Made by a program: the position numbers and the translations under genes. A stretch of DNA of 64,000 bases from Stenotrophomonas sp. ISL-67 (GTDB lineage: Bacteria; Pseudomonadota; Gammaproteobacteria; Xanthomonadales; Xanthomonadaceae): positions 163,690 through 227,689 of the forward strand of contig NZ_JAGGRL010000004.1 in the NCBI RefSeq assembly GCF_018612915.1, given 5' to 3'. Numbering within the stretch: position 1 is the first letter of the stretch; each line of letters begins with the position of its first letter. This document shows positions 44,945 through 57,433 of this stretch, piece by piece. The notes below the pieces were generated by a model. The model was given only the letters and a program-made list of their open reading frames with translations, did not search any database and had not been told where the DNA came from.

Positions 44945-46969
44945 TCAGGATACTCCGCCCTGTGTGACCGCCGGCTGCTCCGGGAACAGCGCGTAGCGCA
45001 GTCCCAACACGCCCATCAGCGCTTCATCACGCGCCTTGCCGGCCTCCACCGTCTGCACCCGCTTCAGCGAGGCCTCCAGCTTGGCCTTGAGCGCCAGCGG
45101 GGCAGGCTGCGGCCGGTGCAACGCCACCTGGGCGCGATAATGCACGGCCACGTCGTCCAGGATCGCCTCGATCGCCTGCATGCTCGCCGCCGGCAGCCCA
45201 TGCCGTGCCCGGCGCAGTTGCAGAATGTTCAGGCCGATGCGGGCCTCGGTGAGCATGTCCACCGAGGCGATGTCGCTGCCCTCGGGGGTGGCCGCCAGGC
45301 GCGGGGCCAGCAGGCCCAGCAGGTCCAGCATGCGCGCGGCGAACTGCTGGCGGTCCTGCTGGCCACGGCCTTCGGCGGCTTCGGCCAGCGTGGTCCAGCC
45401 CTGGCGCACCAGGCGGCGGGCGGTCCATTCAGCGCCCACCGAGCGGAACAGGCGGGTCATCACCACGGCAAAGCCAATGCCGATGAACATCGCCACCGAC
45501 GAATTGATGAAGCTCTGGATGTTGGCGCTGTAGGTGTTCTGCACGTTCAGCAGCGCCACCAGGTTGACCGTCAGCGGCAACCCGATCAGCGCGGTCTTGG
45601 GCTGGTGCAGCAGCAGCCCCAGCGGCAGGAAGATCACCGCCAGTACCAGCGCCAGGCTGCCGAAGTCATGCACCGCCGGGAACACCCCGAACAGGTACAC
45701 GCCGGCCACCAGGCTGGCCACGATCGCCCACAGCAGGAACTGCAGCATGCTCGGCGCCGGGTCGTCCTGCGCGGCGAAGAACGCGGCTGCCACCGCAGCC
45801 ATCATCGCGCCGTTGCCACCGCCTTCCCAGCCCAGCCCGATCCACAGCGCGCAGTACGTCATCAGCGCGACGCCGGCACTGGCCGCCGAGAACAGCGCCA
45901 TGCCGTAGTCCACGTGGCGCGCGGCGCCCACGCGCTTGGCGTGGACGCGGTAGTGGGCGGTATCGCGCGGGGCGCTGCCGTGTTCAATCGCGTCCTGGAG
46001 TGTCGCGCAGTCCTGCCACAGGTCCACCAGCTCTTCCAGGCGCAGCAGCAGGGTGACCAGCAGCAGGTGGTCCAGTTCCCCGTCCACCGCTGGCTTCAGG
46101 GCCAGGATGCGCTCGCGCAGGGCGGCGTATTCGTCGGCGGTGGAACGGCCGGGCCGCTCCAGCCAGTGCGCGATGTCGTTCACCAGCGGCTCCAGCCCCG
46201 GCGGCAGCGCGCGGCCGCCGGCGCGAAGCGCGCCCAGCCGGTCGGCAATGGACGACAGCACCGGCAGCATCAGCAGCATGCGTTCGCGCAGCCGCTCCAT
46301 CGACACCGCTGCACCGGCATGGCGCGGGTCATCGCGGCGCAGGAACGCGATCAGCGCCTCGAACTGCACCAGGTCGGCGGCCAGCCGGTTGCGCGGGCCA
46401 TGTGCCTGGCCGCGCAGCAGGATCTGCCGGCACCATTGCGCGGCATCGTCCATCCAGTTGCCGATCCGCGCGCGCAGCATCGGCCGCGCCGAGGTCGGGA
46501 AGAACAGCGAGGCGAACAGCACCGCCACCACCGTGCCCAGGATGATCTCCTCGCTGCGCGCCACCACCGTGTCGAAGATGGTGTCGGGCGAGGTCACGGC
46601 GGGGAAGCCGATGAAGGCGGTGGTGTAGCCGGCCAGCAGGAAGGCATAGCCGCGCGGGCCACGGTTGAGCAGGGCGATGAACAGGCACGTCGACAGCCAC
46701 AGCGACATCGCCGCGCTCAGCAGCAGCGGGGTTTCCACCAGGTGCGGCAGCATCCACAGCGTGGCCGCACCGGCGATGAGCGTGCCGACGATGCGGTACA
46801 CGCCCTTGGCCCGGGTCGGGCCCAGCATCGGCTGGGTGACGATGTACACGGTGGCCATTGCCCAGTAGGGGCGCGACAGGTTGCCGGCGAGGCCGATGTA
46901 CAGCGCGGCGAGCGCGGCCAGGAAGGTCTTGACCGAAAACAACCACGCCTGGCGGTCCAGCAGCAGCAT
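44945..46969 (-). CDS. FUSC-family inner-membrane exporter (AaeB-like)
   Basis: 674 residues from ATG 46969 with AGGA nine bases upstream. Two FUSC membrane modules: the first about 15-165 (MATVYIVTQPMLGPTRAKGV, GTLIAGAATLWMLP) and the second about 350-500 (ALMTYCALWIGLGW), each followed by a cytoplasmic helical part. This is the architecture of AaeB, which exports aromatic carboxylic acids with AaeA. It is the last gene of the marR-DUF1656-HlyD-OMF-FUSC operon. Substrate probably a weak aromatic acid; inference. Confidence 0.87.
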   Translation of the reverse strand: MLLLDRQAWLFSVKTFLAALAALYIGLAGNLSRPYWAMATVYIVTQPMLGPTRAKGVYRIVGTLIAGAATLWMLPHLVETPLLLSAAMSLWLSTCLFIALLNRGPRGYAFLLAGYTTAFIGFPAVTSPDTIFDTVVARSEEIILGTVVAVLFASLFFPTSARPMLRARIGNWMDDAAQWCRQILLRGQAHGPRNRLAADLVQFEALIAFLRRDDPRHAGAAVSMERLRERMLLMLPVLSSIADRLGALRAGGRALPPGLEPLVNDIAHWLERPGRSTADEYAALRERILALKPAVDGELDHLLLVTLLLRLEELVDLWQDCATLQDAIEHGSAPRDTAHYRVHAKRVGAARHVDYGMALFSAASAGVALMTYCALWIGLGWEGGGNGAMMAAVAAAFFAAQDDPAPSMLQFLLWAIVASLVAGVYLFGVFPAVHDFGSLALVLAVIFLPLGLLLHQPKTALIGLPLTVNLVALLNVQNTYSANIQSFINSSVAMFIGIGFAVVMTRLFRSVGAEWTARRLVRQGWTTLAEAAEGRGQQDRQQFAARMLDLLGLLAPRLAATPEGSDIASVDMLTEARIGLNILQLRRARHGLPAASMQAIEAILDDVAVHYRAQVALHRPQPAPLALKAKLEASLKRVQTVEAGKARDEALMGVLGLRYALFPEQPAVTQGGVS

Positions 46970-46974
46970 CGGGG

Positions 46975-48468
46975 TTAGTCCTGCCAACCAACAGCATGCC
47001 GACCAACAGTCGGCACTACCGGTGCCTGGGCTACCGCGTCGGCGTTCCAGCCGCCGCCGAGTACCAGGAACAGCTGGATCTGGTCGCGCGACACCTGCGC
47101 CTGCTGCTGGGCCAGCGTGGCATCGGCCGAGACCAGGGTGCGGTCCGCATCCAGGCTGGACAGGTAAGGGGTGCGTCCGCCCTGGTACAGCCGGCGGTTC
47201 TGCTCGGCGGCCAGTGCAGCCTGTGCCTGCGCCTGCTGCAGCGACTGCAGGCGTTGCAGGTCGTGCGCGTAGCGGCTGAGCGCGGTCTGGGTTTCGCGCA
47301 GTGCCTGCAGCACGCTGTGGTCGAACTCGGCCAGCGCCGCATCCGCACCGGCTTCGGTGGCGTGGATACGCGCGTGGGTACCGGAGGATGGCAGCGTCCA
47401 CGAGATCAGCGGACCGATCGACCACTGCTGGGTCAGCGGTTCGCCAAAATCGGCCAGCAGCCCGGCCGCGCCGAGCGACGCGCCCAGACGGATATCCGGA
47501 TAGAGCTCGGCCGTGGCCACGCCGATCCGCGCGGTGGCGGCGGCCAGCCGGCGTTCGGCCTGGCGGATGTCGGGGCGGCGCTGCAGCAGTGCGCGGCCAT
47601 CGCCCACCGGCAGCGGCTGGGCCAGGGTCGGGGCGTGTTCGCACGCGTCCACGCCCCCGGGTAGCTGGCCCGGGGTGCGGCCGAGCAGGGCGGCCAGCTG
47701 GTACTCGGAGGCCTGGCGCTGGGCGTGCAGCGGCGGCAGCGCCGCTTCCAGCATCGCCACCTGGGCATTGGCGCGGGCCAGTTCCGGCGGCGTACCGCGC
47801 CCGGCGCTGATCAGGCGTTGGGTCACTTCGCGGCTGCGCTGCTGCAGCTGCAGGGAATGTTCGGCCACGTGCAGCTCGTGGTTGGCGTGGCAGATCTCCA
47901 CGTAACTGCCGGCCACCTGGGCCACCAGCGAGACCCGCGCCAGGTCCATGGCGGCGGCAACCGACTGTTCATCGGCGCGTGCGGCCTCGGCCGCGCGCTT
48001 GAGCTTGCCGAACAGGTCGAACTGGTAGGAGACCGCGAACTTGCCGTCGGCCAGGTTGATCGGCGGCAGTTCGTGCTCGAGCAGGAACGATTCGGCCGAC
48101 AGCTGCGCGCGGCTCACCCCGGCTTCGGCTTCGTATTCGAAGCCACCGGCATCCAGCGCCTGCTCGTACACGGCAGCCGCGCGGCGCAGGTTGGCGTCGG
48201 CGACCCTGAGTTCGACGTTGTCGCGCAGCGCCTGTTCCACCAGCCCGTTGAGCGTGGCGTCCTGGTACAGCTCCCACCAGCGTGCCGGCAGCTCGGCGCC
48301 GGGCGCCACCTGCGGGTTGGCGGTGTCGATGAAGGCGGCATTGGCGGCCGGGCGCTGGAACGCCGCACCGGACGGTACCGCGTAATCGGGGCCGACCGTG
48401 CGGCACGCCGCCAGGCTGCTGGTCAGTGCCAGCGCGAAGGCGATGCGGTGCAGGGCCGGGCGGTTCAC
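46975..48468 (-). CDS. Outer-membrane efflux lipoprotein (NodT/OprM family)
   Basis: 497 residues. Lipobox SLAAC near residue 22, then the two repeated TolC-type OEP domains (PARWWELYQDATLNGLVEQA, RRPDIRQAERRLAAATARIG and SWTLPSSGTHARI). Forms the trimeric outer-membrane channel of the pump. The final residues (VPTVGRHAVGWQD) are encoded by a SMAG repeat at 46997-47019. Overlaps the HlyD gene by four bases; E. coli aaeXAB lacks a dedicated outer-membrane gene. Confidence 0.92.
   Translation of the reverse strand: MNRPALHRIAFALALTSSLAACRTVGPDYAVPSGAAFQRPAANAAFIDTANPQVAPGAELPARWWELYQDATLNGLVEQALRDNVELRVADANLRRAAAVYEQALDAGGFEYEAEAGVSRAQLSAESFLLEHELPPINLADGKFAVSYQFDLFGKLKRAAEAARADEQSVAAAMDLARVSLVAQVAGSYVEICHANHELHVAEHSLQLQQRSREVTQRLISAGRGTPPELARANAQVAMLEAALPPLHAQRQASEYQLAALLGRTPGQLPGGVDACEHAPTLAQPLPVGDGRALLQRRPDIRQAERRLAAATARIGVATAELYPDIRLGASLGAAGLLADFGEPLTQQWSIGPLISWTLPSSGTHARIHATEAGADAALAEFDHSVLQALRETQTALSRYAHDLQRLQSLQQAQAQAALAAEQNRRLYQGGRTPYLSSLDADRTLVSADATLAQQQAQVSRDQIQLFLVLGGGWNADAVAQAPVVPTVGRHAVGWQD
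46997..47019 (-). repeat. SMAG-type palindromic repeat inside the outer-membrane factor 3' end
   Basis: TGCCGACC / AGTCGGCA with an AAC loop (one mismatch), followed by CTAC. It encodes part of the efflux protein C-terminus. Confidence 0.8.
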
Positions 48469-49373
48469 AGTGCCGCCCGTGCCGGGTGCGCCGGGGTGGT
48501 CGGCGTGGTGTCCGGCTCGATGGTGACCGTGGCGGTGCGCCCGGCAATGAGGTTCACGCCGTCGGGGACGTTGTCGATGTGGATGCGCACCGGGATGCGC
48601 TGGGCCAGCCGCACCCAGTCGAAGGCCGGGGTCACGTTCGGCAGCAGGCTGGAGCCTTCGCTGCGGTAACGGTCCTCGATGCCGGCGGCGATGCTCTGCA
48701 CGTGGCCCTGCAGCGGCTGGGCCTCGCCCATCAGGCGGATGTCGACCTTCTGCCCGGCATGCACGCCGCGCAGGCGGGTTTCCTCGAAGTAGCCGTCCAC
48801 CCGGAACGAGCCGGTATCCAGCACCGCGATGACCGGGCGACCGGCAGTGACGTAGTCACCGGCGCGCACGGTGCGGTCGTTGACGTGGCCGTCGCTGGGG
48901 CTGCGCACTTCGGTGCGGTCCAGGTTGAGTTTGGCCAGGTCGACTGCGGCCTGCGCGGTGGCGGAGGAGGCCTGTGCGGCCTGCAGCTTGGCACGGCGCA
49001 CTTCGGCGTCCTCGGCCGCCACCAGGTCCTGCAGGCTGTGGTCGCGCGCGATCTCGCGGCGCAACTGCTCCAGCGTGGCGCGGCGCTCGCCGAGCGTGGC
49101 CTGGGCCTGTTCCAGTGCGATCTGGTAGCGCGCACGGTCGACCACGAACAGCACTTCGCCGCGCTTCACCGGTTGGTTGTCGGCCACCTTCACCGCTTCC
49201 ACCAGGCCGGACACGTCCGGCGCGACCTGGACCACATCCGCGCTGACATGCGCATCGCGCGTCCACGGCTCATCCATGTAGTACGACCACAGGTGGCGCA
49301 GCACCAGCAGGGCGGCGATGACGGCAACCACGGTCAGGACGACCGGGAGGGTGTGTTTGAGGATCTTGTTCAC
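48465..49373 (-). CDS. HlyD-family periplasmic adaptor (AaeA-like)
   Basis: 302 residues from GTG 49373, which overlaps the DUF1656 stop (GTGA). N-terminal membrane anchor (LPVVLTVVAVIAALLVL), then the biotinyl-lipoyl halves (VAPDVSGLVEAVKVADNQPV and EVRSPSDGHVNDRTVRAGDY) around a coiled-coil hairpin, and a beta-barrel. Links the FUSC exporter to the outer-membrane factor. The short hairpin is like AaeA/EmrA. Confidence 0.93.
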   Translation of the reverse strand: MNKILKHTLPVVLTVVAVIAALLVLRHLWSYYMDEPWTRDAHVSADVVQVAPDVSGLVEAVKVADNQPVKRGEVLFVVDRARYQIALEQAQATLGERRATLEQLRREIARDHSLQDLVAAEDAEVRRAKLQAAQASSATAQAAVDLAKLNLDRTEVRSPSDGHVNDRTVRAGDYVTAGRPVIAVLDTGSFRVDGYFEETRLRGVHAGQKVDIRLMGEAQPLQGHVQSIAAGIEDRYRSEGSSLLPNVTPAFDWVRLAQRIPVRIHIDNVPDGVNLIAGRTATVTIEPDTTPTTPAHPARAAL

Positions 49374-49579
49374 GATTGCATCCAACGCATCAGGGAAAAC
49401 AACCCGCCGAGCACGATCACGTACACGGCCAGGTTGAACAGGGCGGGGTGCCAGATGTGGCGGTAGGCGCCGGTGCGCTGCAGGCCCAGGCGCAGCCCGC
49501 TCTTGAGCAGGTAGGCCAGCAGCATCAGCCCGAGCAGGGTCGGGACGAACACACCATAGAGACTGAATTCACCGTACAT
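49370..49579 (-). CDS. DUF1656 small membrane protein (AaeX-like)
   Basis: 69 residues, start MYGEFSLYGVFVPTLLGLML, two membrane spans. DUF1656 is the AaeX family, nearly always next to HlyD and FUSC genes. It overlaps the adaptor gene by four bases. Function unknown. Confidence 0.88.
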   Translation of the reverse strand: MYGEFSLYGVFVPTLLGLMLLAYLLKSGLRLGLQRTGAYRHIWHPALFNLAVYVIVLGGLFSLMRWMQS

Positions 49580-49664
49580 CGGGGCAGGAAGTTCGCAGGA
49601 AAGCGGAAAGGGGAATGCCACGGCGTCGCAGCGCAACACCGGCAGGTGAAACGAGGGGCAGCGC

Positions 49665-50120
49665 TTACGTCACACGTTCGGACGCATCGGCCAGCAGCTT
49701 CCAGAGCTTCAGCACGGTGCGCAGTTCCTCGGTCGACAGCTCGCCGAACACGTCCTGGCGCAGGCCGATCAACTGGGTCTCGAGCTCGCTGACCAGCGCC
49801 TCGCCCTTGTCGGTCAGCCACAGCAGGTTGGCCCGGCGGTCGCTGGCGTCGGACTCGCGACGGACCAGCTCGCTGGCCGACAGCTTGTCCAGCAGGCGCA
49901 CCAGCGAGGGACCTTCCATGCCGAGCTGCTGGGCCAGGGTGACCTGGCGGATGCCTCCACCGGCACGGCCGATCAGCAGCAGCGGCATGGTGCAGGCGGC
50001 CGAAATGCCATAGCTGCCCAAGGCCTGATCGGCCAGGCGCTGCCATTGCCGCCCTGAATGGAGCAGGCCGGAGCTGAGCTGCATCTGCAGCAGGGTGCGT
50101 TCGTCGAGGGAGCGTTTCAT
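49665..50120 (-). CDS. MarR-family transcriptional regulator
   Basis: 151 residues from ATG 50120 ([18 protein letters not shown]). Winged helix-turn-helix: [20 protein letters not shown] and [20 protein letters not shown], which carry the DxRxxxLxLT-like wing. First gene of the efflux operon and probably its repressor, released by the exported aromatic compound. A 7-bp inverted repeat (50129-50157) lies directly upstream. Confidence 0.92.
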   Translation of the reverse strand: MKRSLDERTLLQMQLSSGLLHSGRQWQRLADQALGSYGISAACTMPLLLIGRAGGGIRQVTLAQQLGMEGPSLVRLLDKLSASELVRRESDASDRRANLLWLTDKGEALVSELETQLIGLRQDVFGELSTEELRTVLKLWKLLADASERVT

Positions 50121-50128
50121 GGCAGATA

Positions 50129-50157
50129 GATAGGATACTACTAATTCGCGTCCTATC
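50129..50157. promoter_or_regulatory. Possible MarR operator
   Basis: GATAGGA and TCCTATC, a perfect 7-bp inverted repeat with a 15-bp AT-richer centre (TACTACTAATTCGCG), starting 9 bp upstream of the marR start. Position suits autorepression. Confidence 0.5.
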
Positions 50158-50248
50158 AATACCCCCGACCCAACCGCAGCCCAACGCCGGGCGACGCCCG
50201 GGGGGTCTGTCGGGTACGATGCTCGCCCCCCTTCGGGTGCTGTATGTA

Positions 50249-53103
<2,855 letters not shown>

Positions 53104-53122
53104 ACGGAACGACCGATAACGC

Positions 53123-56100
53123 ATGGCCATCTCCAAGAACACTCCTGCCCTGTTCACCGAAGGGCTGCCTGATCCGCGCCAGCAGCAGTTCCGCATGCGC
53201 CGGCTGCAGGTGCACAACTGGGGCACCTTCAACGGCCTGACCGAAGTTCCGATCGCCGAGCGCGGCTTCCTGTTCGTCGGCCGTTCCGGCTCGGGCAAGT
53301 CGACCCTGCTCGATGCCATGTCGGCGATGCTGGTGCCGCCGTCGATCGTCGATTTCAATGCGGCGGCGCGCGAAGCCGAACGCAGCGGCCGCGACCGCAA
53401 CCTGGTGTCCTACGTGCGTGGCGCATGGGCCGACCAGCAGGACCGTGGCACCGGCGAGATCGCGACCCAGTACCTGCGCAAGGGCGCCACCTGGACCGCC
53501 GTGGTGCTGGAGTACCGCGCCGGCGATGGTCGCGTGGTCAGCCTGGTACGGCTGTTCTGGATCGCCGGTAACGGTGCGGCCGCCGCCGATGTCCGCAAGC
53601 ATTACCTCATCGCCGAGCGCCCGTTCGATATCGCCAAGGACCTGGGCGGCTTCGATCTGGACCTGCGCAGGCTCAAGCAGCGCCTGGGCGATGTCCACCA
53701 TTTCGACAGCTTCACCGGCTACGCCGAGCGGTTCCGCCACCTGCTGGGCATCGACAATGACATGGCGCTGCGCCTGTTGCACAAGACGCAGTCGGCCAAG
53801 AACCTGGGCGACCTGAACGTCTTCCTGCGCGATTTCATGCTGGATACGCCCAGGACCTTCGATGCCGCCGAGCGGCTGGTCAGCGATTTCGCCGAACTGG
53901 ATGGCGCGCACAAGTCGGTAGTCACCGCCCGGCTGCAGGTGGAGACCCTGCTGCCCGCGCGTGCGCTGCATGCCGAACTGAAGGCGATGAACCTGCAGCG
54001 GGCCGACGAGGAGACGCTGAAGCTCGGGCTGGACAGTTTCCGCGAATCGCGCCTGCGGCAGTTGCTGGAGAAGCGGCTGCAGGAAATCGATCTGCGCAAC
54101 CGCGGGCTGCAGGGCGAGGAAACCCAGCGCCGCCAAGCCCTGGCCAACCATGAGGAGCACCTGGCCGAACTGGAGCTGCAGCGGCGCCAGCAGGGCGGCG
54201 AGCGCATCGAAGAACTCGAACGCGAACAGGGTCGGGCCCAGGCGGAGCAGGATCGCAGGCAGTCAAAGCGCGGGCAGGCCCGCCAGGCGGCCGACACACT
54301 GCAGAGCGAACTTCCCGACGACGCGCATGCCTTCGCTGCGCTGATCGGACGTGCGCAGGGGGAGCTGGACAATCGCCAGCAGGCGGCAGCGGCGCTGGAT
54401 GACGCCATCGCCGAGCGCCAGGCCGGCAAGCAGGACGATACCCGCCGCTTTGCCGATGTCCGCGCGGAGCTGGAGGCCATGGAGCGCACTCCCTCCAGCA
54501 TTCCCGCGCCGCTGCAGAAGCTGCGCAGCCGTCTGTCCGAAGAGACTGGCGTGCCCGAGGCCGCGCTACCCTTCGTTGGCGAGCTGATCCAGGTCCACCC
54601 GGACCAGGCTGCCTGGCAGGGGGCGATAGAGCGCGTGCTGTTCGGCTTCGCACAGTCGCTGCTGGTGGAAGACAAGCACTACAACGAGGTCAACGCCTGG
54701 GTGAATCGTACCCAGCTTGGCATGCGCCTGACCTATTACCGCGTCCGCCGGAACGACGACGCGATTGCACGCTCGCCGTCAGCCCGTTCGTTGCTGCACA
54801 AGCTGGAGCTTCGCGACAGCGTGTTCGAGCCGTGGCTGCGCCGCGAACTGGGCAAGCGCTTTGACTATGAGTGTGTCGACGCCAAGCAGCTGCGCGATGT
54901 CGAGCGCGGCATTTCGCGCGAAGGGCAGGTCAAGCATCCTGGCGACCGGTTCGAGAAGGATGACCGCAACGCCATTGGTGACCGTCGTCGCTGGCTGCTG
55001 GGCTTCAACAACCAGGAAAAGCTGGGCCTGTTCCGCAGGGAAGCGCAGGAACTGGCGCAACGCATTGCCGCATGCGACGAGGACGTTGCGCGGATGCGCG
55101 GTCAGCGTGACCTAGACAACGAGCGACGGCTGGCCTGCCACCAGCTGGTGAACGTGGTGTGGGAGGAGGTGGACGTCGCAACGTCCGTCCGGCGCCTGCA
55201 GGACATCGAAACCGCACTGCGCGAGCTGCGCGAGGGCAATACTGATCTGGCGCGCCTGGCGCAGCAGATCGACCAGGCCCGCGCGGATATCGCGCAGGCT
55301 CGGCGCACCTACGAAGACACCCGCGTCGAACTCATCCAGCTCTCGCGCGAGCGCGACAAGCTCGATGCCCAGCGCCAGCGAAGCCGTGCACTGGTGCTGC
55401 CGGCGCTTGGCGCAACCCAGGAAGCCGGGCTTCAGAAGCGCATGGACGTCTTCGGTGGGCTCAGCCTGGAGACGCTCGAAGCGCACATGCGCGAGATCAG
55501 CAAGGGCATCAACGAAAGCCTGGCTTCGTCCCAGCAGGACATGCACCGGGTCGAGTCCCAGCTGGTCGCCTGCTTCCGGCGCTTCGCGCAGGCGTGGCCG
55601 GAGGAGTCCGGCGACTTCACCGCATCGGTGGCCTCCGCCGAGGATTTCCTGGCCCGTCTGGCCCGGCTGGAACGCGATGGCCTGCCGCAGCACGAGGAAC
55701 GCTTCTTCGACCTGCTGCAGAACCAGAGCAAGAACGACCTGTTGGCCCTGCAGCGGCACAGTGCCGAAGCGCGCAAGTCGATTGGCCAGCGCCTTGATGA
55801 AGTCAATGCATCGCTTGAGCAGGTGCCGTTCAACCGCGGCACGCTGCTGACCATCGAGCTCAGCGACCGGCGCCTGCCGGAGGTGCTCGAGTTCCACCAG
55901 CACCTGCGCGAGGTGCTGTCCCACCACCAGACCGAAGAGCGCGACGTCGCCGAGACCCAGTTCGCGGTGCTGCGTGAGCTGGTCAAGCGGCTTGGCTCGC
56001 AGGAAGGCGAGGACAAGCGCTGGCGCGAGAACGTGCTCGACGTGCGCCTGCATGTGGAGTTCATTGGTGTCGAGCTGGACGCCGCTACCCGCCAGCAGGT

Positions 56101-56467
56101 CGAAATCTACCGCAGCGGCGCCGGCAAGTCCGGTGGCCAGCGGCAGAAGCTGGCCACCACCTGCCTGGCCGCGGCGCTGCGCTACCAGCTTGGCGGCGCC
56201 GACAGCCAGCTGCCCAGCTACGCCGCCGTCGTGCTTGACGAAGCGTTCGACAAGGCCGACAACGAGTTCACCGCCTTGGCAATGAACATCTTCGAGAACT
56301 TCGGTTTCCAGATGGTGGTGGCAACCCCGCTGAAATCGGTGATGACGCTGGAGCCGTTCATTGGCGGCGCCTGCTTCGTCGAAATCAGCGGCCGCCATGA
56401 CTCCGGCGTACTGTTGATCGAGTACGACGAGGAAGGAAAGCGCCTGAAATTGCCCGAACGCACGTAG
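53123..56467 (+). CDS. JetC/MksB: MukB-like SMC ATPase
   Basis: 1114 residues from ATG 53123. Walker A GRSGSGKS at 53-60 in the N-terminal head; long coiled coils (about 300-480 and 650-900) rich in Gln, Arg and Glu with a hinge between them (VGELIQVHPDQAAWQGAIER); C-terminal head with signature SGGQRQK (1003-1009) and Walker B VVLDEAFDKAD (1036-1046). The size and head motifs match type I Wadjet JetC (COG4913), shorter than MukB. It should form ATP-driven DNA loops. The stop codon TAG is part of a SMAG repeat. Confidence 0.92.
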   Translation: MAISKNTPALFTEGLPDPRQQQFRMRRLQVHNWGTFNGLTEVPIAERGFLFVGRSGSGKSTLLDAMSAMLVPPSIVDFNAAAREAERSGRDRNLVSYVRGAWADQQDRGTGEIATQYLRKGATWTAVVLEYRAGDGRVVSLVRLFWIAGNGAAAADVRKHYLIAERPFDIAKDLGGFDLDLRRLKQRLGDVHHFDSFTGYAERFRHLLGIDNDMALRLLHKTQSAKNLGDLNVFLRDFMLDTPRTFDAAERLVSDFAELDGAHKSVVTARLQVETLLPARALHAELKAMNLQRADEETLKLGLDSFRESRLRQLLEKRLQEIDLRNRGLQGEETQRRQALANHEEHLAELELQRRQQGGERIEELEREQGRAQAEQDRRQSKRGQARQAADTLQSELPDDAHAFAALIGRAQGELDNRQQAAAALDDAIAERQAGKQDDTRRFADVRAELEAMERTPSSIPAPLQKLRSRLSEETGVPEAALPFVGELIQVHPDQAAWQGAIERVLFGFAQSLLVEDKHYNEVNAWVNRTQLGMRLTYYRVRRNDDAIARSPSARSLLHKLELRDSVFEPWLRRELGKRFDYECVDAKQLRDVERGISREGQVKHPGDRFEKDDRNAIGDRRRWLLGFNNQEKLGLFRREAQELAQRIAACDEDVARMRGQRDLDNERRLACHQLVNVVWEEVDVATSVRRLQDIETALRELREGNTDLARLAQQIDQARADIAQARRTYEDTRVELIQLSRERDKLDAQRQRSRALVLPALGATQEAGLQKRMDVFGGLSLETLEAHMREISKGINESLASSQQDMHRVESQLVACFRRFAQAWPEESGDFTASVASAEDFLARLARLERDGLPQHEERFFDLLQNQSKNDLLALQRHSAEARKSIGQRLDEVNASLEQVPFNRGTLLTIELSDRRLPEVLEFHQHLREVLSHHQTEERDVAETQFAVLRELVKRLGSQEGEDKRWRENVLDVRLHVEFIGVELDAATRQQVEIYRSGAGKSGGQRQKLATTCLAAALRYQLGGADSQLPSYAAVVLDEAFDKADNEFTALAMNIFENFGFQMVVATPLKSVMTLEPFIGGACFVEISGRHDSGVLLIEYDEEGKRLKLPERT

Positions 56468-56485
56468 TGACACGCCATGCGTGTC
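56464..56485 (+). repeat. SMAG-type palindromic repeat providing the jetC stop codon
   Basis: GTAG (TAG at 56465-56467 is the jetC stop), then GACACGC / GCGTGTC with a CAT loop. Inverted partner at 56515. Confidence 0.85.
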
Positions 56486-56514
56486 CAGTGCAATGAATCG
56501 CCAAAGACCCCGAG

Positions 56515-56536
56515 GACACGCATGGCGTGTCACTAC
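56515..56536 (-). repeat. SMAG-type palindromic repeat providing the TauE-family stop codon
   Basis: GACACGC / GCGTGTC with an ATG loop, then ACTAC. On the minus strand the TAG at 56533-56535 ends the exporter gene, mirroring the jetC end. Confidence 0.85.
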
Positions 56537-57309
56537 GCCTTGAAGGTATCCCAGGCCATCCGGGCGATCAGCACCACCACCAGGCCTACGAACAGCTTGC
56601 GGATGAACGGCGTGCCGCCGCGCAGCGCCAGCCGGGTGCCCACCACCGAGCCGACGATGTTGGCCACGGCCATCGGCACCGCGAACAGCCACAGGATGTT
56701 GCCGGTGGGCACGAAGAACGAGATCGCGGCCACGTTGGTGGCCAGGTTCACCACCTTCGAAGCGGCCGAAGCGCGCAGGAAATCCAGCCCGAAGAAGCGC
56801 ACGAACAGGAAAATCAGGAAACTGCCGGTGCCCGGCCCGAAGAAACCGTCGTAGAAGCCGATCACCGCGCCGATCGCCAATGCGATGGCCAGCTCCCTGC
56901 GCCCGATCTCGCGCGGCCGGTGCAGCGCGCCGAAGTCCTTCTTCCACAGCGTATAGCCCAGCATCGCCACCAGCAGTACCAGCACCAGCGGGCGCACCGC
57001 ATCCTTGGGCAGCAGGCTGACCGCCGTGGCCCCGGCGAACGAGAACACGAAGGCGGTGGCGGCGGCGAAGAGCACGGGCCGCCACGGGAAGCGCACATTG
57101 CGCGCGTAGCGGAACGCCGCTGCGGCGGTGCCGAACGTCGAACTGAACTTGTTGGTACCCAACAGCATCGCCGGGGTGTGCTGCGGCAGCACCGTGAACA
57201 GCCCGGGCAACTGCACCAGCCCGCCACCCCCCACGGCGGCATCGACCAGACCGGCGATGAAGGCGATCGCCACCAACCACAACAGCTCAGGGGGAACCAG
57301 CTCGAACAC
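56533..57309 (-). CDS. TauE/SafE-family sulfite/organosulfur anion exporter
   Basis: 258 residues, about eight membrane spans. Family hallmarks: AFIAGLVDAAVGGGGLVQLP and AIGAVIGFYDGFFGPGTGSF, the duplicated Gly-rich segments, plus LLGTNKFSSTFGTAAAAFRY. Often annotated YfcA-like. The exported anion cannot be deduced. Convergent with jetC across the inverted SMAG pair. Confidence 0.92.
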   Translation of the reverse strand: MFELVPPELLWLVAIAFIAGLVDAAVGGGGLVQLPGLFTVLPQHTPAMLLGTNKFSSTFGTAAAAFRYARNVRFPWRPVLFAAATAFVFSFAGATAVSLLPKDAVRPLVLVLLVAMLGYTLWKKDFGALHRPREIGRRELAIALAIGAVIGFYDGFFGPGTGSFLIFLFVRFFGLDFLRASAASKVVNLATNVAAISFFVPTGNILWLFAVPMAVANIVGSVVGTRLALRGGTPFIRKLFVGLVVVLIARMAWDTFKA

Positions 57310-57381
57310 GGCAGCGCATCACAGCGGAAAGCGCGCCAGCATACGCCTCGAGGCGGCGCCCGGCCACGTCAGCGTATGCCG

Positions 57382-57403
57382 GTAGCGCCAACCGTTGGTC
57401 GGC
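57382..57403 (+). repeat. SMAG-type palindromic repeat, degenerate
   Basis: GTAGCGCCAACC / GGTCGGC with a GTT loop; one mismatched stem pair. Lies between the exporter and ychJ genes. Confidence 0.6.
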
Positions 57404-57433
57404 TGCTCTTCGTTCCGGGGTCATAATGCCCGC

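Noticed and set aside
44588..46978. A 796-codon open frame on the plus strand
   Set aside because: Antisense to the FUSC exporter; rich in His, Gln and Arg, typical of a shadow frame.
44945..50120. Assignment as the S. maltophilia fusaric acid pump FuaABC
   Set aside because: That system is reported, from memory, with a LysR regulator; this operon has a MarR regulator and a DUF1656 gene, so only an AaeXAB-like call is made.
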